From the NCBI GenBank assembly GCA_045540315.1, contig JAZQHA010000038.1, forward strand, positions 42,939-106,938: a stretch of 64,000 bases of DNA. Reading direction: 5' to 3'. The stretch's first letter is position 1, and every line of letters starts with the position of its first letter. The translations under genes were made by a program, and so were the position numbers. Source of the stretch: CAG-557 sp045540315 (GTDB lineage Bacteria; Bacillota; Clostridia; Oscillospirales; Acutalibacteraceae). The notes under the pieces were generated by a model. The model did not search any database, had not been told where the DNA came from, and saw only the letters and a list, made by a program, of their open reading frames with translations. This document shows positions 42,650 to 50,954 of this stretch, piece by piece.

Positions 42650-42988
42650 ATGGAAGCTGTGGCTTATTTAAAATATGCCCGAATTTCTCCGCGAAAAGTT
42701 TCAATCGTTCTTGATTTAATCCGGAATAAACCAGTTGATATGGCAGCGGCTATCCTGAGGCACACCCCGAAGGCTGCCTGTGAGGATTTGTCTAAACTTT
42801 TAAAATCAGCTGTTGCAAACGCTGAGAACAACCACAATATGGATGTTAATAAACTTTATGTTTCGGAGTGCTTTGTTTGCCCAGGACCTATCCTTAAGAG
42901 AATTCGTCCTAAGGACCACGGTAGGGCTCACAGAATAGAAAAAAGAACTTCTCATGTGACCATGGTACTCAGAGAAAAAAATAGTTAA
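42650..42988 (+). CDS. rplV: 50S ribosomal protein L22
   Basis: A 112-residue L22 (YARISPRKVSIVLDLIRNKPVDMAAAILRHTPKAA, and the tunnel hairpin near PGPILKRIRPKDHGRAHRIEKRTSHVTMVLRE). RBS AAAGGAG. Followed 14 bases later by rpsC. Confidence 0.97.
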   Translation: MEAVAYLKYARISPRKVSIVLDLIRNKPVDMAAAILRHTPKAACEDLSKLLKSAVANAENNHNMDVNKLYVSECFVCPGPILKRIRPKDHGRAHRIEKRTSHVTMVLREKNS

Positions 42989-43002
42989 GAAGGAGGTATA
43001 CT

Positions 43003-43722
43003 ATGGGCCAGAAAGTTAATCCACACGGTTTGCGTGTAGGTGTTATCAAGGATTGGGATTCGCGTTGGTTTGCCAAGGATAAAGATTTCGGCGATTTGCT
43101 CGTTGAGGACTATAATCTTCGCAAGATGTTGAAAAAACAACTCTTCTCCGCGGGTATTCCCAAAATAGAAATCGAACGTGATGCTGCTAAAGTTAGAGTT
43201 AACATTCATTGTTCGAGACCAGGTATGGTTATTGGTAAGGGCGGCGCTGAAATCGATAAGCTTCGTGACCAGTGCGAAAAATTACTCAAGAAGCCAGTTT
43301 TACTCAACATTATTGAGGTTAAGTCGCCAGACATGAACGCTCAACTCGTTGCCGAGAATATTGCTGCGCAACTCGAAAAGAGAGTCTCTTTCCGTAGAGC
43401 TATGAAGCAATCCATCGGTAGAGCTATGAAATTTGGCGCTAAGGGTATCAAAGTTCAAGTTTCAGGCCGTTTGGGCGGCGCCGAAATCGCTCGTACAGAA
43501 CGTTATCATGAGGGTACGATTCCGCTTCAAACTTTACGCGCTGACATCGACTACGGTTTTGCAGAGGCTGCTACAACTTATGGTCGTTTGGGCGTTAAGG
43601 TTTGGCTCTATAAGGGCGAAGTTCTTGGCGATGCACGCTCAGTACAAAATGAGCCAGAAAAGAAAGAGTATCGTCGGCCAAGAGAACGCCGCGCTCCTAA
43701 GAGGGAAGGAGGCCAAAGATAA
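43003..43722 (+). CDS. rpsC: 30S ribosomal protein S3
   Basis: A 239-residue S3 with KH domain (RPGMVIGKGGAEIDKLR) and C-terminal domain (GAKGIKVQVSGRLGGAEIARTERYHEGTIPLQTLRADIDYG). Part of the mRNA entry channel. Ends in a basic tail RRPRERRAPKREGGQR. Its stop overlaps the rplP ATG by one base. Confidence 0.97.
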   Translation: MGQKVNPHGLRVGVIKDWDSRWFAKDKDFGDLLVEDYNLRKMLKKQLFSAGIPKIEIERDAAKVRVNIHCSRPGMVIGKGGAEIDKLRDQCEKLLKKPVLLNIIEVKSPDMNAQLVAENIAAQLEKRVSFRRAMKQSIGRAMKFGAKGIKVQVSGRLGGAEIARTERYHEGTIPLQTLRADIDYGFAEAATTYGRLGVKVWLYKGEVLGDARSVQNEPEKKEYRRPRERRAPKREGGQR

Positions 43723-44147
43723 TGTTATTACCAAAAAGAGTTAAGTATAGAAGAGTTCACAGGGGTCGCATGACCGGTAAGGCTCTTCGAGGTAACACAA
43801 TTTCTCATGGTGAGTTTGGCCTTCAGGCACTCGAGCCGGCTTGGATTACCTCAAACCAAATCGAAGCAGCTCGTATCGCTATGACGCGTTACTGCAAAAG
43901 ATTCGGTAAGGTTTGGATTAAAATTTTCCCGGATAAGCCTATCTCGAAAAAGCCTGCTGAGACTCGTATGGGTAAAGGTAAAGGCGCTCCGGAGTACTGG
44001 GTAGCTGTGGTTAAGCCAGGCAGAATTATGTTCGAAATCGCTGGTGTGCCCGAGGAAACTGCCAGGGAAGCTATGAGACTAGCTGCAAACAAACTGCCGA
44101 TTAAGTGTAAGTTTGTAGTAAAAAAGGAAACGGATGGTGAGCAATAA
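43722..44147 (+). CDS. rplP: 50S ribosomal protein L16
   Basis: A 141-residue L16 (MLLPKRVKYRRVHRGRMTGKALRGN, QIEAARIAMTRYCKRFGKVWIKIFPDKPISKKPAETRMGKGKG). Contacts tRNA in the A site region. The start overlaps the rpsC stop, and its stop overlaps the rpmC start, consistent with coupled translation. Confidence 0.97.
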   Translation: MLLPKRVKYRRVHRGRMTGKALRGNTISHGEFGLQALEPAWITSNQIEAARIAMTRYCKRFGKVWIKIFPDKPISKKPAETRMGKGKGAPEYWVAVVKPGRIMFEIAGVPEETAREAMRLAANKLPIKCKFVVKKETDGEQ

Positions 44148-44365
44148 TGAAAGCTTCAGAGATGAGAAATTTGTCTAACGCAGAGCTTCAAAAAAGATTA
44201 AAAGATCTTAAAGCAGAACTTTTCAATCTGCGTTTTCAACTTGCCATCAATCAGCTCGAAAACCCGATGCGTATTAAAGCAGTAAAAAAAGACATTGCTA
44301 GAGTTCAAACAATCTTAACAGAGAATGAACGTAAGAATAATGTCGAAGCTGCTTCTAAGGCGTAA
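44147..44365 (+). CDS. rpmC: 50S ribosomal protein L29
   Basis: A 72-residue two-helix L29 (MKASEMRNLSNAELQKRLKDLKAELFNLRFQLAINQLENPMRIKAVKKDIARVQTIL), located at the tunnel exit next to L23. One-base overlap with rplP. Confidence 0.97.
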   Translation: MKASEMRNLSNAELQKRLKDLKAELFNLRFQLAINQLENPMRIKAVKKDIARVQTILTENERKNNVEAASKA

Positions 44366-44382
44366 TGGAGGGAGGATTAATC

Positions 44383-44640
44383 GTGAGCGATAGAAATATG
44401 AGAAAAGTTGAGGTCGGTAGAGTCGTTAGTGACAAGATGGATAAGACTATTGTGGTTGCTATCGAGAACAGTGTAAAGCACCCGCTTTATAACAAAATTA
44501 TTAAGCGTACTTCTAAGCTGAAAGCTCATGACGAAAAAAATGAGTGCGCAATCGGCGATAGAGTTCGCGTAATGGAAACTAGACCTCTGAGCAAAGACAA
44601 AAGATGGCGTTTAGTGGAAATCATAGAGAAAGCAAAATAA
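44383..44640 (+). CDS. rpsQ: 30S ribosomal protein S17
   Basis: An 85-residue OB-fold S17 (RKVEVGRVVSDKMDKTIVVAIENSVKHPLYNKIIKRTSKLKAHDE, GDRVRVMETRPLSKDKRWRLVEI). The start is GTG 44383 with GGGAGG just upstream; the in-frame ATG at 44365 overlaps rpmC and contains that RBS. Confidence 0.96.
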   Translation: MSDRNMRKVEVGRVVSDKMDKTIVVAIENSVKHPLYNKIIKRTSKLKAHDEKNECAIGDRVRVMETRPLSKDKRWRLVEIIEKAK

Positions 44641-44697
44641 GTCTGTTTTGCTACTTGATTTAATCAAAGAACTAACAAGAGTTAGGAGGAACGTACT

Positions 44698-45066
44698 GTG
44701 ATACAACAGCAAACTTACCTTAAAGTTGCCGACAACACCGGTGCAAAAGAACTTATGTGCATTCGCGTGCTTGGCGGAACTAGAAGAAGGTATGCTAATA
44801 TCGGCGACGTTGTGGTGGCTTCTGTCAAAAAAGCAACACCCGGCGGAGTTGTAAAAAAAGGTGATGTGGTTAAAGCAGTTATAGTTCGTTCGGTTAAGGG
44901 TGTAAGACGCGACGATGGTTCTTATATTCGTTTCGATGAGAACGCAGCTGTTTTGATTAGAGATGACAAGAACCCTAGGGGTACTCGTATTTTTGGGCCT
45001 GTGGCGAGAGAACTTCGCGATAAGGACTATATGAAGATATTGAGCCTTGCCCCAGAAACGCTTTAA
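44698..45066 (+). CDS. rplN: 50S ribosomal protein L14
   Basis: A 122-residue L14 (MIQQQTYLKVADNTGAKELMCIRVLGGTRRRYANIGDVVVASVKKA, IRFDENAAVLIRDDKNPRGTRIFGPVARELRDKDYMKILSLAPE). Docking site for RsfS, also encoded in this window. GTG start with AGGAGGA; first gene of the spc part. Confidence 0.97.
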   Translation: MIQQQTYLKVADNTGAKELMCIRVLGGTRRRYANIGDVVVASVKKATPGGVVKKGDVVKAVIVRSVKGVRRDDGSYIRFDENAAVLIRDDKNPRGTRIFGPVARELRDKDYMKILSLAPETL

Positions 45067-45080
45067 TGGAGGTGTTCACT

Positions 45081-45401
45081 ATGATAAAAAAAGTTCATGT
45101 TAAAACGGGTGACACCGTTGTCGTATTAAACGGCAAAGAGCGTGGAAAAAGAGGTAAGGTTTTGGCAGTTAGTCCCAAAGAAGGCAAGGTTATCATCGAG
45201 GGTGTTAACAAGGTTTCTAAACACGTTAAGCCCCGCAGGATGGGCGAGTCTGGTGGCATAGTAAAGGCAGAGGCTGCTATGTACGCTTGCAAAGTCCAGA
45301 TAGTTTGCCCTCATTGCGACAAGCCAACTCGTGTAGCTCATAAAATTAACGAAGATGGCACTAAATCACGCATTTGCAAAAAATGTTCAAAGTCGCTTTA
45401 A
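45081..45401 (+). CDS. rplX: 50S ribosomal protein L24
   Basis: A 106-residue L24 with an N-terminal KOW motif (HVKTGDTVVVLNGKERGKRGKVL) and a C-terminal four-cysteine element (CPHCDKPTRVAH ... CKKCSKSL) that probably binds zinc. ATG 45081 is 9 bases after GGAGG; an upstream in-frame ATG at 45066 overlaps the rplN stop. Confidence 0.96.
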   Translation: MIKKVHVKTGDTVVVLNGKERGKRGKVLAVSPKEGKVIIEGVNKVSKHVKPRRMGESGGIVKAEAAMYACKVQIVCPHCDKPTRVAHKINEDGTKSRICKKCSKSL

Positions 45402-45413
45402 GGAGGATAGAAC

Positions 45414-45953
45414 ATGGCAAGATTAAGGGAACTATACAAGAGTGAAGTAGCTCCTGCGTTGATGAGTAAATTTTCTTATAAGAGCGTTATGCAGATTCCT
45501 AAACTTGAGAAAATCGTTATCAATGTCGGTGCTGGCGAAGCTCGTGATAACTCTAAGGTTATCGACGCGATTATGTCTGATATCGCTGCTATTACTGGTC
45601 AAAAGCCAGTTGTGTGTACTGCGAAAAAATCAGTTGCAAACTTTAAACTGAGAGAAGGCATGAAAATCGGTGTTAAGGTAACTCTCAGAGGCGAAAAAAT
45701 GTATGAATTTTTGGACAGACTTCTAAACGTTGCGCTTCCAAGAGTTCGTGACTTCCGCGGAATTAATCCGAACTCATTCGACGGTCGAGGAAATTACAAT
45801 TTGGGTATCAAAGAACAACTTATTTTCCCAGAGATTGAGTACGACAAAATCGATAAGGTTCGCGGAATGGATATTTGTTTGGTAACAACCGCAAAAACTG
45901 ACGAAGAAGCCAAAGAGTTATTAACACTTATGGGCGCTCCGTTTGCGAAATAA
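45414..45953 (+). CDS. rplE: 50S ribosomal protein L5
   Basis: A 179-residue L5 (LRELYKSEVAPALMSKFSYKSVMQIPKLEKIVINVGAGEA, RDFRGINPNSFDGRGNYNLGIKEQLIFPEIEYDKID). Binds 5S rRNA. RBS AAGGAGG. Confidence 0.97.
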   Translation: MARLRELYKSEVAPALMSKFSYKSVMQIPKLEKIVINVGAGEARDNSKVIDAIMSDIAAITGQKPVVCTAKKSVANFKLREGMKIGVKVTLRGEKMYEFLDRLLNVALPRVRDFRGINPNSFDGRGNYNLGIKEQLIFPEIEYDKIDKVRGMDICLVTTAKTDEEAKELLTLMGAPFAK

Positions 45954-45965
45954 GGAGGGATTACT

Positions 45966-46151
45966 GTGGCCAAGACTTCAATGAAAATTAAGCAAAAGAG
46001 AACACCTAAGTTTTCTTCCCGCGCATACAACAGATGCAAAATCTGCGGCAGGCCGCATGCCTATCTTCGCAAGTTCGGAATTTGCCGTATCTGCTTCAGA
46101 GAGTTAGCCTATAAGGGTCAGATTCCTGGTGTAAAGAAGGCCAGCTGGTAA
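45966..46151 (+). CDS. rpsN: 30S ribosomal protein S14 (zinc form)
   Basis: A 61-residue short S14 with two CxxC pairs (CKICGRPHAYLRKFGICRICF), the zinc-binding type. GTG start after AAGGAGG. A zinc-free long S14 is not in the window. Confidence 0.97.
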   Translation: MAKTSMKIKQKRTPKFSSRAYNRCKICGRPHAYLRKFGICRICFRELAYKGQIPGVKKASW

Positions 46152-46178
46152 ATTTTTAACTAAGGAGGATAAAACGGT

Positions 46179-46577
46179 ATGCAAATTACTGATACAATCG
46201 CAGATTTGCTCACTAGAATCCGTAATGCGGCCTCTAGTCGACATGATTCTGTTGAAATTCCTGCATCAAATATGAAAAAATCAATTGTTCAGATTTTGCT
46301 TGATGAAGGTTATATCAAAAATTATTCGGTAAAAGATGATGGCAAACAAGGCATTATCAATGTTATTCTTAAGTACGATGAGAATAAAAAATCTGTAATT
46401 ACAGGCCTTAAGAGAGTTTCTAAACCTGGTCTTCGCATTTACAGCAACGTTGAGGATATGCCAAAAGTTATGAAAGGCTTAGGAATCGCTATTGTTTCTA
46501 CTTCTAAGGGCATTATGACTGACCGTCAGGCTCGTAAGGAAAATGTAGGCGGCGAGGTTCTAGCATTCATTTGGTAA
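46179..46577 (+). CDS. rpsH: 30S ribosomal protein S8
   Basis: A 132-residue S8 (DTIADLLTRIRNAASSRHDSVEIPASNMKKSIVQILLDEGYIKNY, GLGIAIVSTSKGIMTDRQARKENVGGEVLAFIW). Primary binder of 16S central domain; in E. coli it represses the spc operon. RBS AAGGAGG. Confidence 0.97.
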   Translation: MQITDTIADLLTRIRNAASSRHDSVEIPASNMKKSIVQILLDEGYIKNYSVKDDGKQGIINVILKYDENKKSVITGLKRVSKPGLRIYSNVEDMPKVMKGLGIAIVSTSKGIMTDRQARKENVGGEVLAFIW

Positions 46578-46590
46578 GGAGGGTAGAGCG

Positions 46591-47139
46591 ATGTCTCGAA
46601 TTGGAAGAAAACCTATAAATATTCCCGCCGGTGTCGATGTGAAATTCGAAAACGGTGTAATCACTGTTAAAGGTCCTAAGGGTACCTTGACAAGAGATGT
46701 TCATCCAAATATGACGATAACAATCGAGGAGAATGTACTTACTGTTACTCGTCCTGATGATGACAAAGAAAATCGAGCTCTTCATGGTTTAACTCGTTCA
46801 CTCATTGCAAACATGGTTGAGGGCGTTACGAATGGCTTTAAGAAAGAACTCGAGGTAAATGGTGTTGGATATCGTGTTCAAAAACAAGGTAAAAATCTTG
46901 TGATGAACCTCGGTTACTCGCATCAGGTTACTATGTCGGATACAGATGACATCAAAATTGAAGTTCCGGCTCCTAATAAGATTATTATCTTGGGTGCCGA
47001 CAAGCAAAAAGTTGGTCAGTTTGCCGCTCAAGTGCGCGAGAAACGTCCACCAGAGCCATACAAAGGCAAGGGTATTAAGTATGTGGATGAGCATATTCGT
47101 CGCAAAGAAGGCAAAGCCGGTAAGGGCGGTAAAAAATAG
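46591..47139 (+). CDS. rplF: 50S ribosomal protein L6
   Basis: A 182-residue two-domain L6 (MSRIGRKPINIPAGVDVKFENGVITVKGPKGTL and the C-terminal KRPPEPYKGKGIKYVDEHIRRKEGKAGKGGKK). Near the factor-binding stalk. RBS AAGGAGG. Confidence 0.97.
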   Translation: MSRIGRKPINIPAGVDVKFENGVITVKGPKGTLTRDVHPNMTITIEENVLTVTRPDDDKENRALHGLTRSLIANMVEGVTNGFKKELEVNGVGYRVQKQGKNLVMNLGYSHQVTMSDTDDIKIEVPAPNKIIILGADKQKVGQFAAQVREKRPPEPYKGKGIKYVDEHIRRKEGKAGKGGKK

Positions 47140-47158
47140 TTAAAGGAGTGATTAAACT

Positions 47159-47518
47159 ATGGTGAAACAGGCTGATAAAAATAAAGCCAGATTAAAACGT
47201 CACAAAAGAGTGCGTGCTAAAATTAAAGGCACTGCAGAGCGTCCACGCCTAAATGTTTTCCGCTCCTCAACTAACATTTATGCCCAGTTGATTGACGATG
47301 TTGCTGGAGTTACTTTGGCTTCGGCTTCCTCTCTCGACAAGGAGTTTGGCGGTAACGGCGGAAACAAAGAGGCAGCTAGAAAAGTTGGTAAGCTCATTGC
47401 AGAACGCGCTGCACAAAAAAATATTACAGAGGTTGTTTTTGACCGCGGTGGATATATTTTTCACGGTCGTGTTCAAGAGTTGGCCGAGGGCGCTCGTGAG
47501 GGCGGCTTAAAGTTCTAA
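47159..47518 (+). CDS. rplR: 50S ribosomal protein L18
   Basis: A 119-residue L18 (KRHKRVRAKIKGTAERPRLNVFRSSTNIYAQLIDDVAGVTLASAS, FDRGGYIFHGRVQELAEGAREGGLKF). 5S rRNA binder. RBS AAAGGAG. Confidence 0.97.
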   Translation: MVKQADKNKARLKRHKRVRAKIKGTAERPRLNVFRSSTNIYAQLIDDVAGVTLASASSLDKEFGGNGGNKEAARKVGKLIAERAAQKNITEVVFDRGGYIFHGRVQELAEGAREGGLKF

Positions 47519-47534
47519 AAAAGGAGGAGTACTT

Positions 47535-48032
47535 TTGGCTAGAATAGATGGCAGTACTATGGATTTACAAGAGCGCGTAGTTGCTATAAACCGAGTTTCT
47601 AAGACTGTTAAGGGCGGACGTATTTTTAAGTTTGCTGCGCTAGTTGTTGTGGGCGATGGCAATGGTACGGTTGGTTTTGGTATCGGTAAGGCCGGAGAAG
47701 TTCCGGATGCAATTCGCAAAGGGATAGAAGATGCTAAGAAAAACTTAGTAAAAATCTCTTTAAAAGGTACGACGATTCCGCATGAGATTATTGGAGAGTT
47801 TGGTGCAGGTAGAGTTTTGATGAAACCTGCAGCACCTGGTACCGGAGTTATCGCTGGAGGCCCTGTTCGTGCAGTTGTTGAGGCTGCTGGAATCCGCGAT
47901 ATTCGTACAAAGGCTCTTCGTTCAAATAATCCTTGCAACGTTGTAAGAGCTACTATGGACGGTCTAACAAGCCTTCGCACGGCAGACCAAGTAGCAAAAT
48001 TACGTGGAAAATCTGTAAAAGAAATTTTATAA
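47535..48032 (+). CDS. rpsE: 30S ribosomal protein S5
   Basis: A 165-residue S5 (LQERVVAINRVSKTVKGGRIFKFAALVVVGDGNGTVGFGIGKAGEVPDAIRKG, KPAAPGTGVIAGGPVRAVVEAAGIRDI). Ensures decoding accuracy with S4 and S12. TTG start with AAAGGAGGA upstream. Confidence 0.97.
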   Translation: MARIDGSTMDLQERVVAINRVSKTVKGGRIFKFAALVVVGDGNGTVGFGIGKAGEVPDAIRKGIEDAKKNLVKISLKGTTIPHEIIGEFGAGRVLMKPAAPGTGVIAGGPVRAVVEAAGIRDIRTKALRSNNPCNVVRATMDGLTSLRTADQVAKLRGKSVKEIL

Positions 48033-48046
48033 TAGGGGGTAGCAAG

Positions 48047-48226
48047 ATGGCAGATGTTAAAATAAAATTAACGAGAAGTCTTATCGGTAGCAAAAAAGAC
48101 CAGATTGCAACTGCCCACTCGCTTGGTCTTCGTAAAATAGGTGATGAAACAACTCAACCGAAAAACGACATGACCGACGGTAAGGTGGCAAAAATTAACC
48201 ACCTCATCGAGGTTGTAGAACTTTAA
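48047..48226 (+). CDS. rpmD: 50S ribosomal protein L30
   Basis: A 59-residue L30 (ADVKIKLTRSLIGSKKDQIATAHSLGLRKIGDETTQPKND). The frame is open from 47933 but ATG 48047, with AGGGGG upstream and 14 bases after rpsE, gives the family's normal length. Confidence 0.95.
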   Translation: MADVKIKLTRSLIGSKKDQIATAHSLGLRKIGDETTQPKNDMTDGKVAKINHLIEVVEL

Positions 48227-48242
48227 TAGGGGAGGTGACAAA

Positions 48243-48683
48243 ATGAACTTACATGAACTTTCACCAGCGATTGGCTCAAAAAAAGTTTCTAAACGTATTG
48301 GTAGAGGTCACGGTTCAGGTCAAGGCAAAACTGCTGGCAAGGGTCACAAAGGACAAAAAGCTAGGTCTGGTGGAGGAGTTCGTCCTGGCTTTGAGGGCGG
48401 TCAAATGCCACTTCATAGGAGAATTCCAAAGAGAGGCTTTAATAACATTTTTGCAAAGAAAATCGTTGCCATTAATGTTGCCGCTTTGAATGCCTTTGAG
48501 GATGGTGCACAAGTCGATGCGCAGGCTCTTATCGATGCCGGTATCATCAAAAAAGCTTGCGACGGAATCAAAATTCTATCTAACGGAAAGTTAACAAAAA
48601 AATTGAATGTTAAAGCTAATGCTTTCTCGGAATCTGCTAGACAGAAAATCGAGGAGGTTGGCGGAAAGGCTGAGGTGATCTAA
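48243..48683 (+). CDS. rplO: 50S ribosomal protein L15
   Basis: A 146-residue L15 (NLHELSPAIGSKKVSKRIGRGHGSGQGKTAGKGHKGQKARSGGGVRPGFEGGQMPLHRRIPKRGF), the glycine/basic N-terminal extension being diagnostic. RBS GGGGAGGTG. One base from the secY start. Confidence 0.97.
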   Translation: MNLHELSPAIGSKKVSKRIGRGHGSGQGKTAGKGHKGQKARSGGGVRPGFEGGQMPLHRRIPKRGFNNIFAKKIVAINVAALNAFEDGAQVDAQALIDAGIIKKACDGIKILSNGKLTKKLNVKANAFSESARQKIEEVGGKAEVI

Positions 48684-48684
48684 G

Positions 48685-50019
48685 TTGTTAAAGACAATGC
48701 TTAATGCCTGGAAAAATCCGGACTTGAAAAAGAAAATGTTGTTTACTCTTTTTGTTGTTATCATATTTAGAATCGGCTCGATTATTCCTGTTCCGTTCCT
48801 AAATATACATGCGTTACAAAGCTTAATGGGTAGTTTAGAAGATGGCTCCATGTTTACCTACTTCAATACAATTTCTGGTGACGCTTTTTCTAGAGCTACA
48901 TTGTTTGCACTGTCTATTTCGCCATACATTAACTCGTCAATTATTATGCAGTTGATGACTGTTGTTTTGCCTTACCTTGAGAGGCTAACAAAAGAGGGCG
49001 AAGAAGGTCGCAAAAAAATGGACGCGATTACAAGATATTTGACGGTTACATTAGGTCTTTTGCAAGGAACAATGTTTTACTTCTGGCTCAAAAATAACAG
49101 AGCGCCTAGTGGTGAGAGAATCGTTATGTATAACGATGGCTGGGAAGGTACCTTTACGGCGATTATTATCATATTGACTTTTACTGCTGGAACTGCTTTG
49201 ATTATGTGGCTAGGAGAACAGATAAACCAAAAAGGTGTCGGAAACGGTGTTTCTATACTGTTGTTCGCCGGAATCGTTTCTAGGATGCCAGCATTGGTCG
49301 CAACTTTATGGCAGTACATCGAAATGGCTATCAAATTACCAACAATTGCTTGGATTTACTACGTTTATGTTCCAATCTTTATCTTTACTTTCTTAGCTGT
49401 TATGTGGTTCATCGTCTATATGAACGACGCAGAACGTAGAATCCCAATCCAATATGCGAAAAGAGTCGTTGGACGTAAATTGTATGGTGGCCAAAGTACT
49501 CACATACCAGTTAAGGTTAGTGGTTCCGGTGTTATGCCTATCATCTTTGCTAGCTCAATCCTATCTCTTCCAAGTACGGTGAAGATTATCATGGGTACAA
49601 ATTCACCTGGCTGGATAGATGAGATTAATATGGCTCTTTCGCCGCAGGGTTGGATTTACCCGAGCATTTACTTTGTGCTGATTTTAGCCTTTGCTTATTT
49701 CTATCTCACCATTCAATATAACCCTGTGGAAATGGCTAACAATTTGCGTCAAAGTAATGCGACAATTCCAGGTCTACGTCCAGGTAAACCCACTGCTGAG
49801 TTTATCCAAAAAGTTTTATCAAAAATTACTTTGCTCGGCGCGATTTTCTTAGGCTTTATTGCGGTTCTACCGTTTATTTTCAGTGCTCTCACGGGTATGC
49901 ATAACACGACTTTCCTCGGCGGAACTTCGATTATCATTCTCGTTGGTGTCGCTCTCGAGACTGTAAAGCAGTTAGAGTCGCAAATGATGATGCGCCATTA
50001 TAAAGGGTTTTTGGACTAG
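48685..50019 (+). CDS. secY: Protein translocase subunit SecY
   Basis: A 444-residue ten-helix channel protein of the Sec translocon. Conserved pieces: RIGSIIPVPFLN in the first helix, SPYINSSIIMQLM in helix 2, LPYLERLTKEGEEGRKK, GNGVSILLFAGIVSRMP, and YNPVEMANNLRQSNATIPGLRPGKPT with the cytoplasmic loop needed for SecA. TTG start after GAGGTGATC in the end of rplO. Followed by a ~300-base gap filled by repeat copy 8, then adk. Confidence 0.97.
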   Translation: MLKTMLNAWKNPDLKKKMLFTLFVVIIFRIGSIIPVPFLNIHALQSLMGSLEDGSMFTYFNTISGDAFSRATLFALSISPYINSSIIMQLMTVVLPYLERLTKEGEEGRKKMDAITRYLTVTLGLLQGTMFYFWLKNNRAPSGERIVMYNDGWEGTFTAIIIILTFTAGTALIMWLGEQINQKGVGNGVSILLFAGIVSRMPALVATLWQYIEMAIKLPTIAWIYYVYVPIFIFTFLAVMWFIVYMNDAERRIPIQYAKRVVGRKLYGGQSTHIPVKVSGSGVMPIIFASSILSLPSTVKIIMGTNSPGWIDEINMALSPQGWIYPSIYFVLILAFAYFYLTIQYNPVEMANNLRQSNATIPGLRPGKPTAEFIQKVLSKITLLGAIFLGFIAVLPFIFSALTGMHNTTFLGGTSIIILVGVALETVKQLESQMMMRHYKGFLD

Positions 50020-50082
50020 TGTTTAGCAAAGAGTTGGTATTTGCCAAGTATTTTGCGTAGGTGCCAACTCAGGATAAAATTT

Positions 50083-50278
50083 GGGAGTGCCCGGGTTTAA
50101 GTACCGAGCTGTATCTAACCTGGGGCGCCGCGAGGCGCCGAAGGCTCCGAAGGAGCCTTCGGCTAAGCATGAGCGAAGCTCATGCTCACAACGAAAATAA
50201 ATAAATTATTTTCGTTGGCCTCGCGGCCGGGCTGGAAGTAAGATTTGAGCCTAACTGTTAGGCACTAATAGGCACTCC
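50083..50278. repeat. Four-way-junction repeat, copy 8 (full element)
   Basis: Outer inverted repeats GGGAGTGCC (50083-50091) and GGCACTCC (50271-50278). Core at about 50123-50234 with GGCGCCGCGAGGC / GCCTCGCGGCC. Arms: GCCGAAGGCTCC-gaa-GGAGCCTTCGGC, AGCATGAGC-gaa-GCTCATGCT and AACGAAAATAA with complement. It interrupts the secY-adk junction in the middle of the superoperon. Confidence 0.92.
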
Positions 50279-50315
50279 TCAAAATTTCATTGTTATGAGT
50301 AAGGAGCTAAAGTCT

Positions 50316-50951
50316 ATGAATATTATACTTTTTGGTGCTCCTGGCGCCGGTAAGGGAACCCAAGCGGAGGCAATATCGGAGTACAAATCGATTCCAACAA
50401 TATCAACAGGCAATATTATTAGAGAAGCGCTGAAAAGCGGTTCTGAGTTAGGTTTAAAGGCTAAGGATTACATGGCCGGTGGTGGACTCGTTCCAGATGA
50501 AATCGTTATAGAAATCATTAAAGAGCGCGTAGCTAAGGATGATTGTAAAAATGGTTTTATCTTAGACGGATTCCCGAGAACTATACCTCAGGCCGAGGCT
50601 CTTGACAACATGGAGATAAAGATAGATAAGGTCATAGAGATAAATGTGAGCGATGCTACGATTATCGATAGAATGTCGGGACGCCGTGTTTGTGAAGTTT
50701 GTGGTTCTAGTTATCACATGACAAATAAAAAACCACAACAAGATGGCATTTGCGATAAGTGCCAAGGCACCCTAGTTCAGCGCGAGGATGACCAGCCAGA
50801 TACTGTGAAGAATAGATTGAAGATTTATCACGAACAGACTAAACCGTTAGAGCAATATTATGACCATCAAGGTAAACTCACAGTTGTCGACGGGGACGGC
50901 AAAACTATAGCAGAAACTATAGAATTAGTCCTGAAAGCTTTGGAGGCTTAA
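50316..50951 (+). CDS. adk: Adenylate kinase
   Basis: A 211-residue enzyme interconverting ATP + AMP and 2 ADP. P-loop GAPGAGKGTQ near residues 7-16, AMP-binding TISTGNIIREA, DGFPRT, and a zinc-binding LID with four cysteines (CEVCGSSYHMTNKKPQQDGICDKC), as in Gram-positive Adk. ATG 50316 follows AAGGAG; in-frame codons upstream at 50295 precede the RBS. Followed 3 bases later by map. Confidence 0.97.
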   Translation: MNIILFGAPGAGKGTQAEAISEYKSIPTISTGNIIREALKSGSELGLKAKDYMAGGGLVPDEIVIEIIKERVAKDDCKNGFILDGFPRTIPQAEALDNMEIKIDKVIEINVSDATIIDRMSGRRVCEVCGSSYHMTNKKPQQDGICDKCQGTLVQREDDQPDTVKNRLKIYHEQTKPLEQYYDHQGKLTVVDGDGKTIAETIELVLKALEA

Positions 50952-50954
50952 TTA

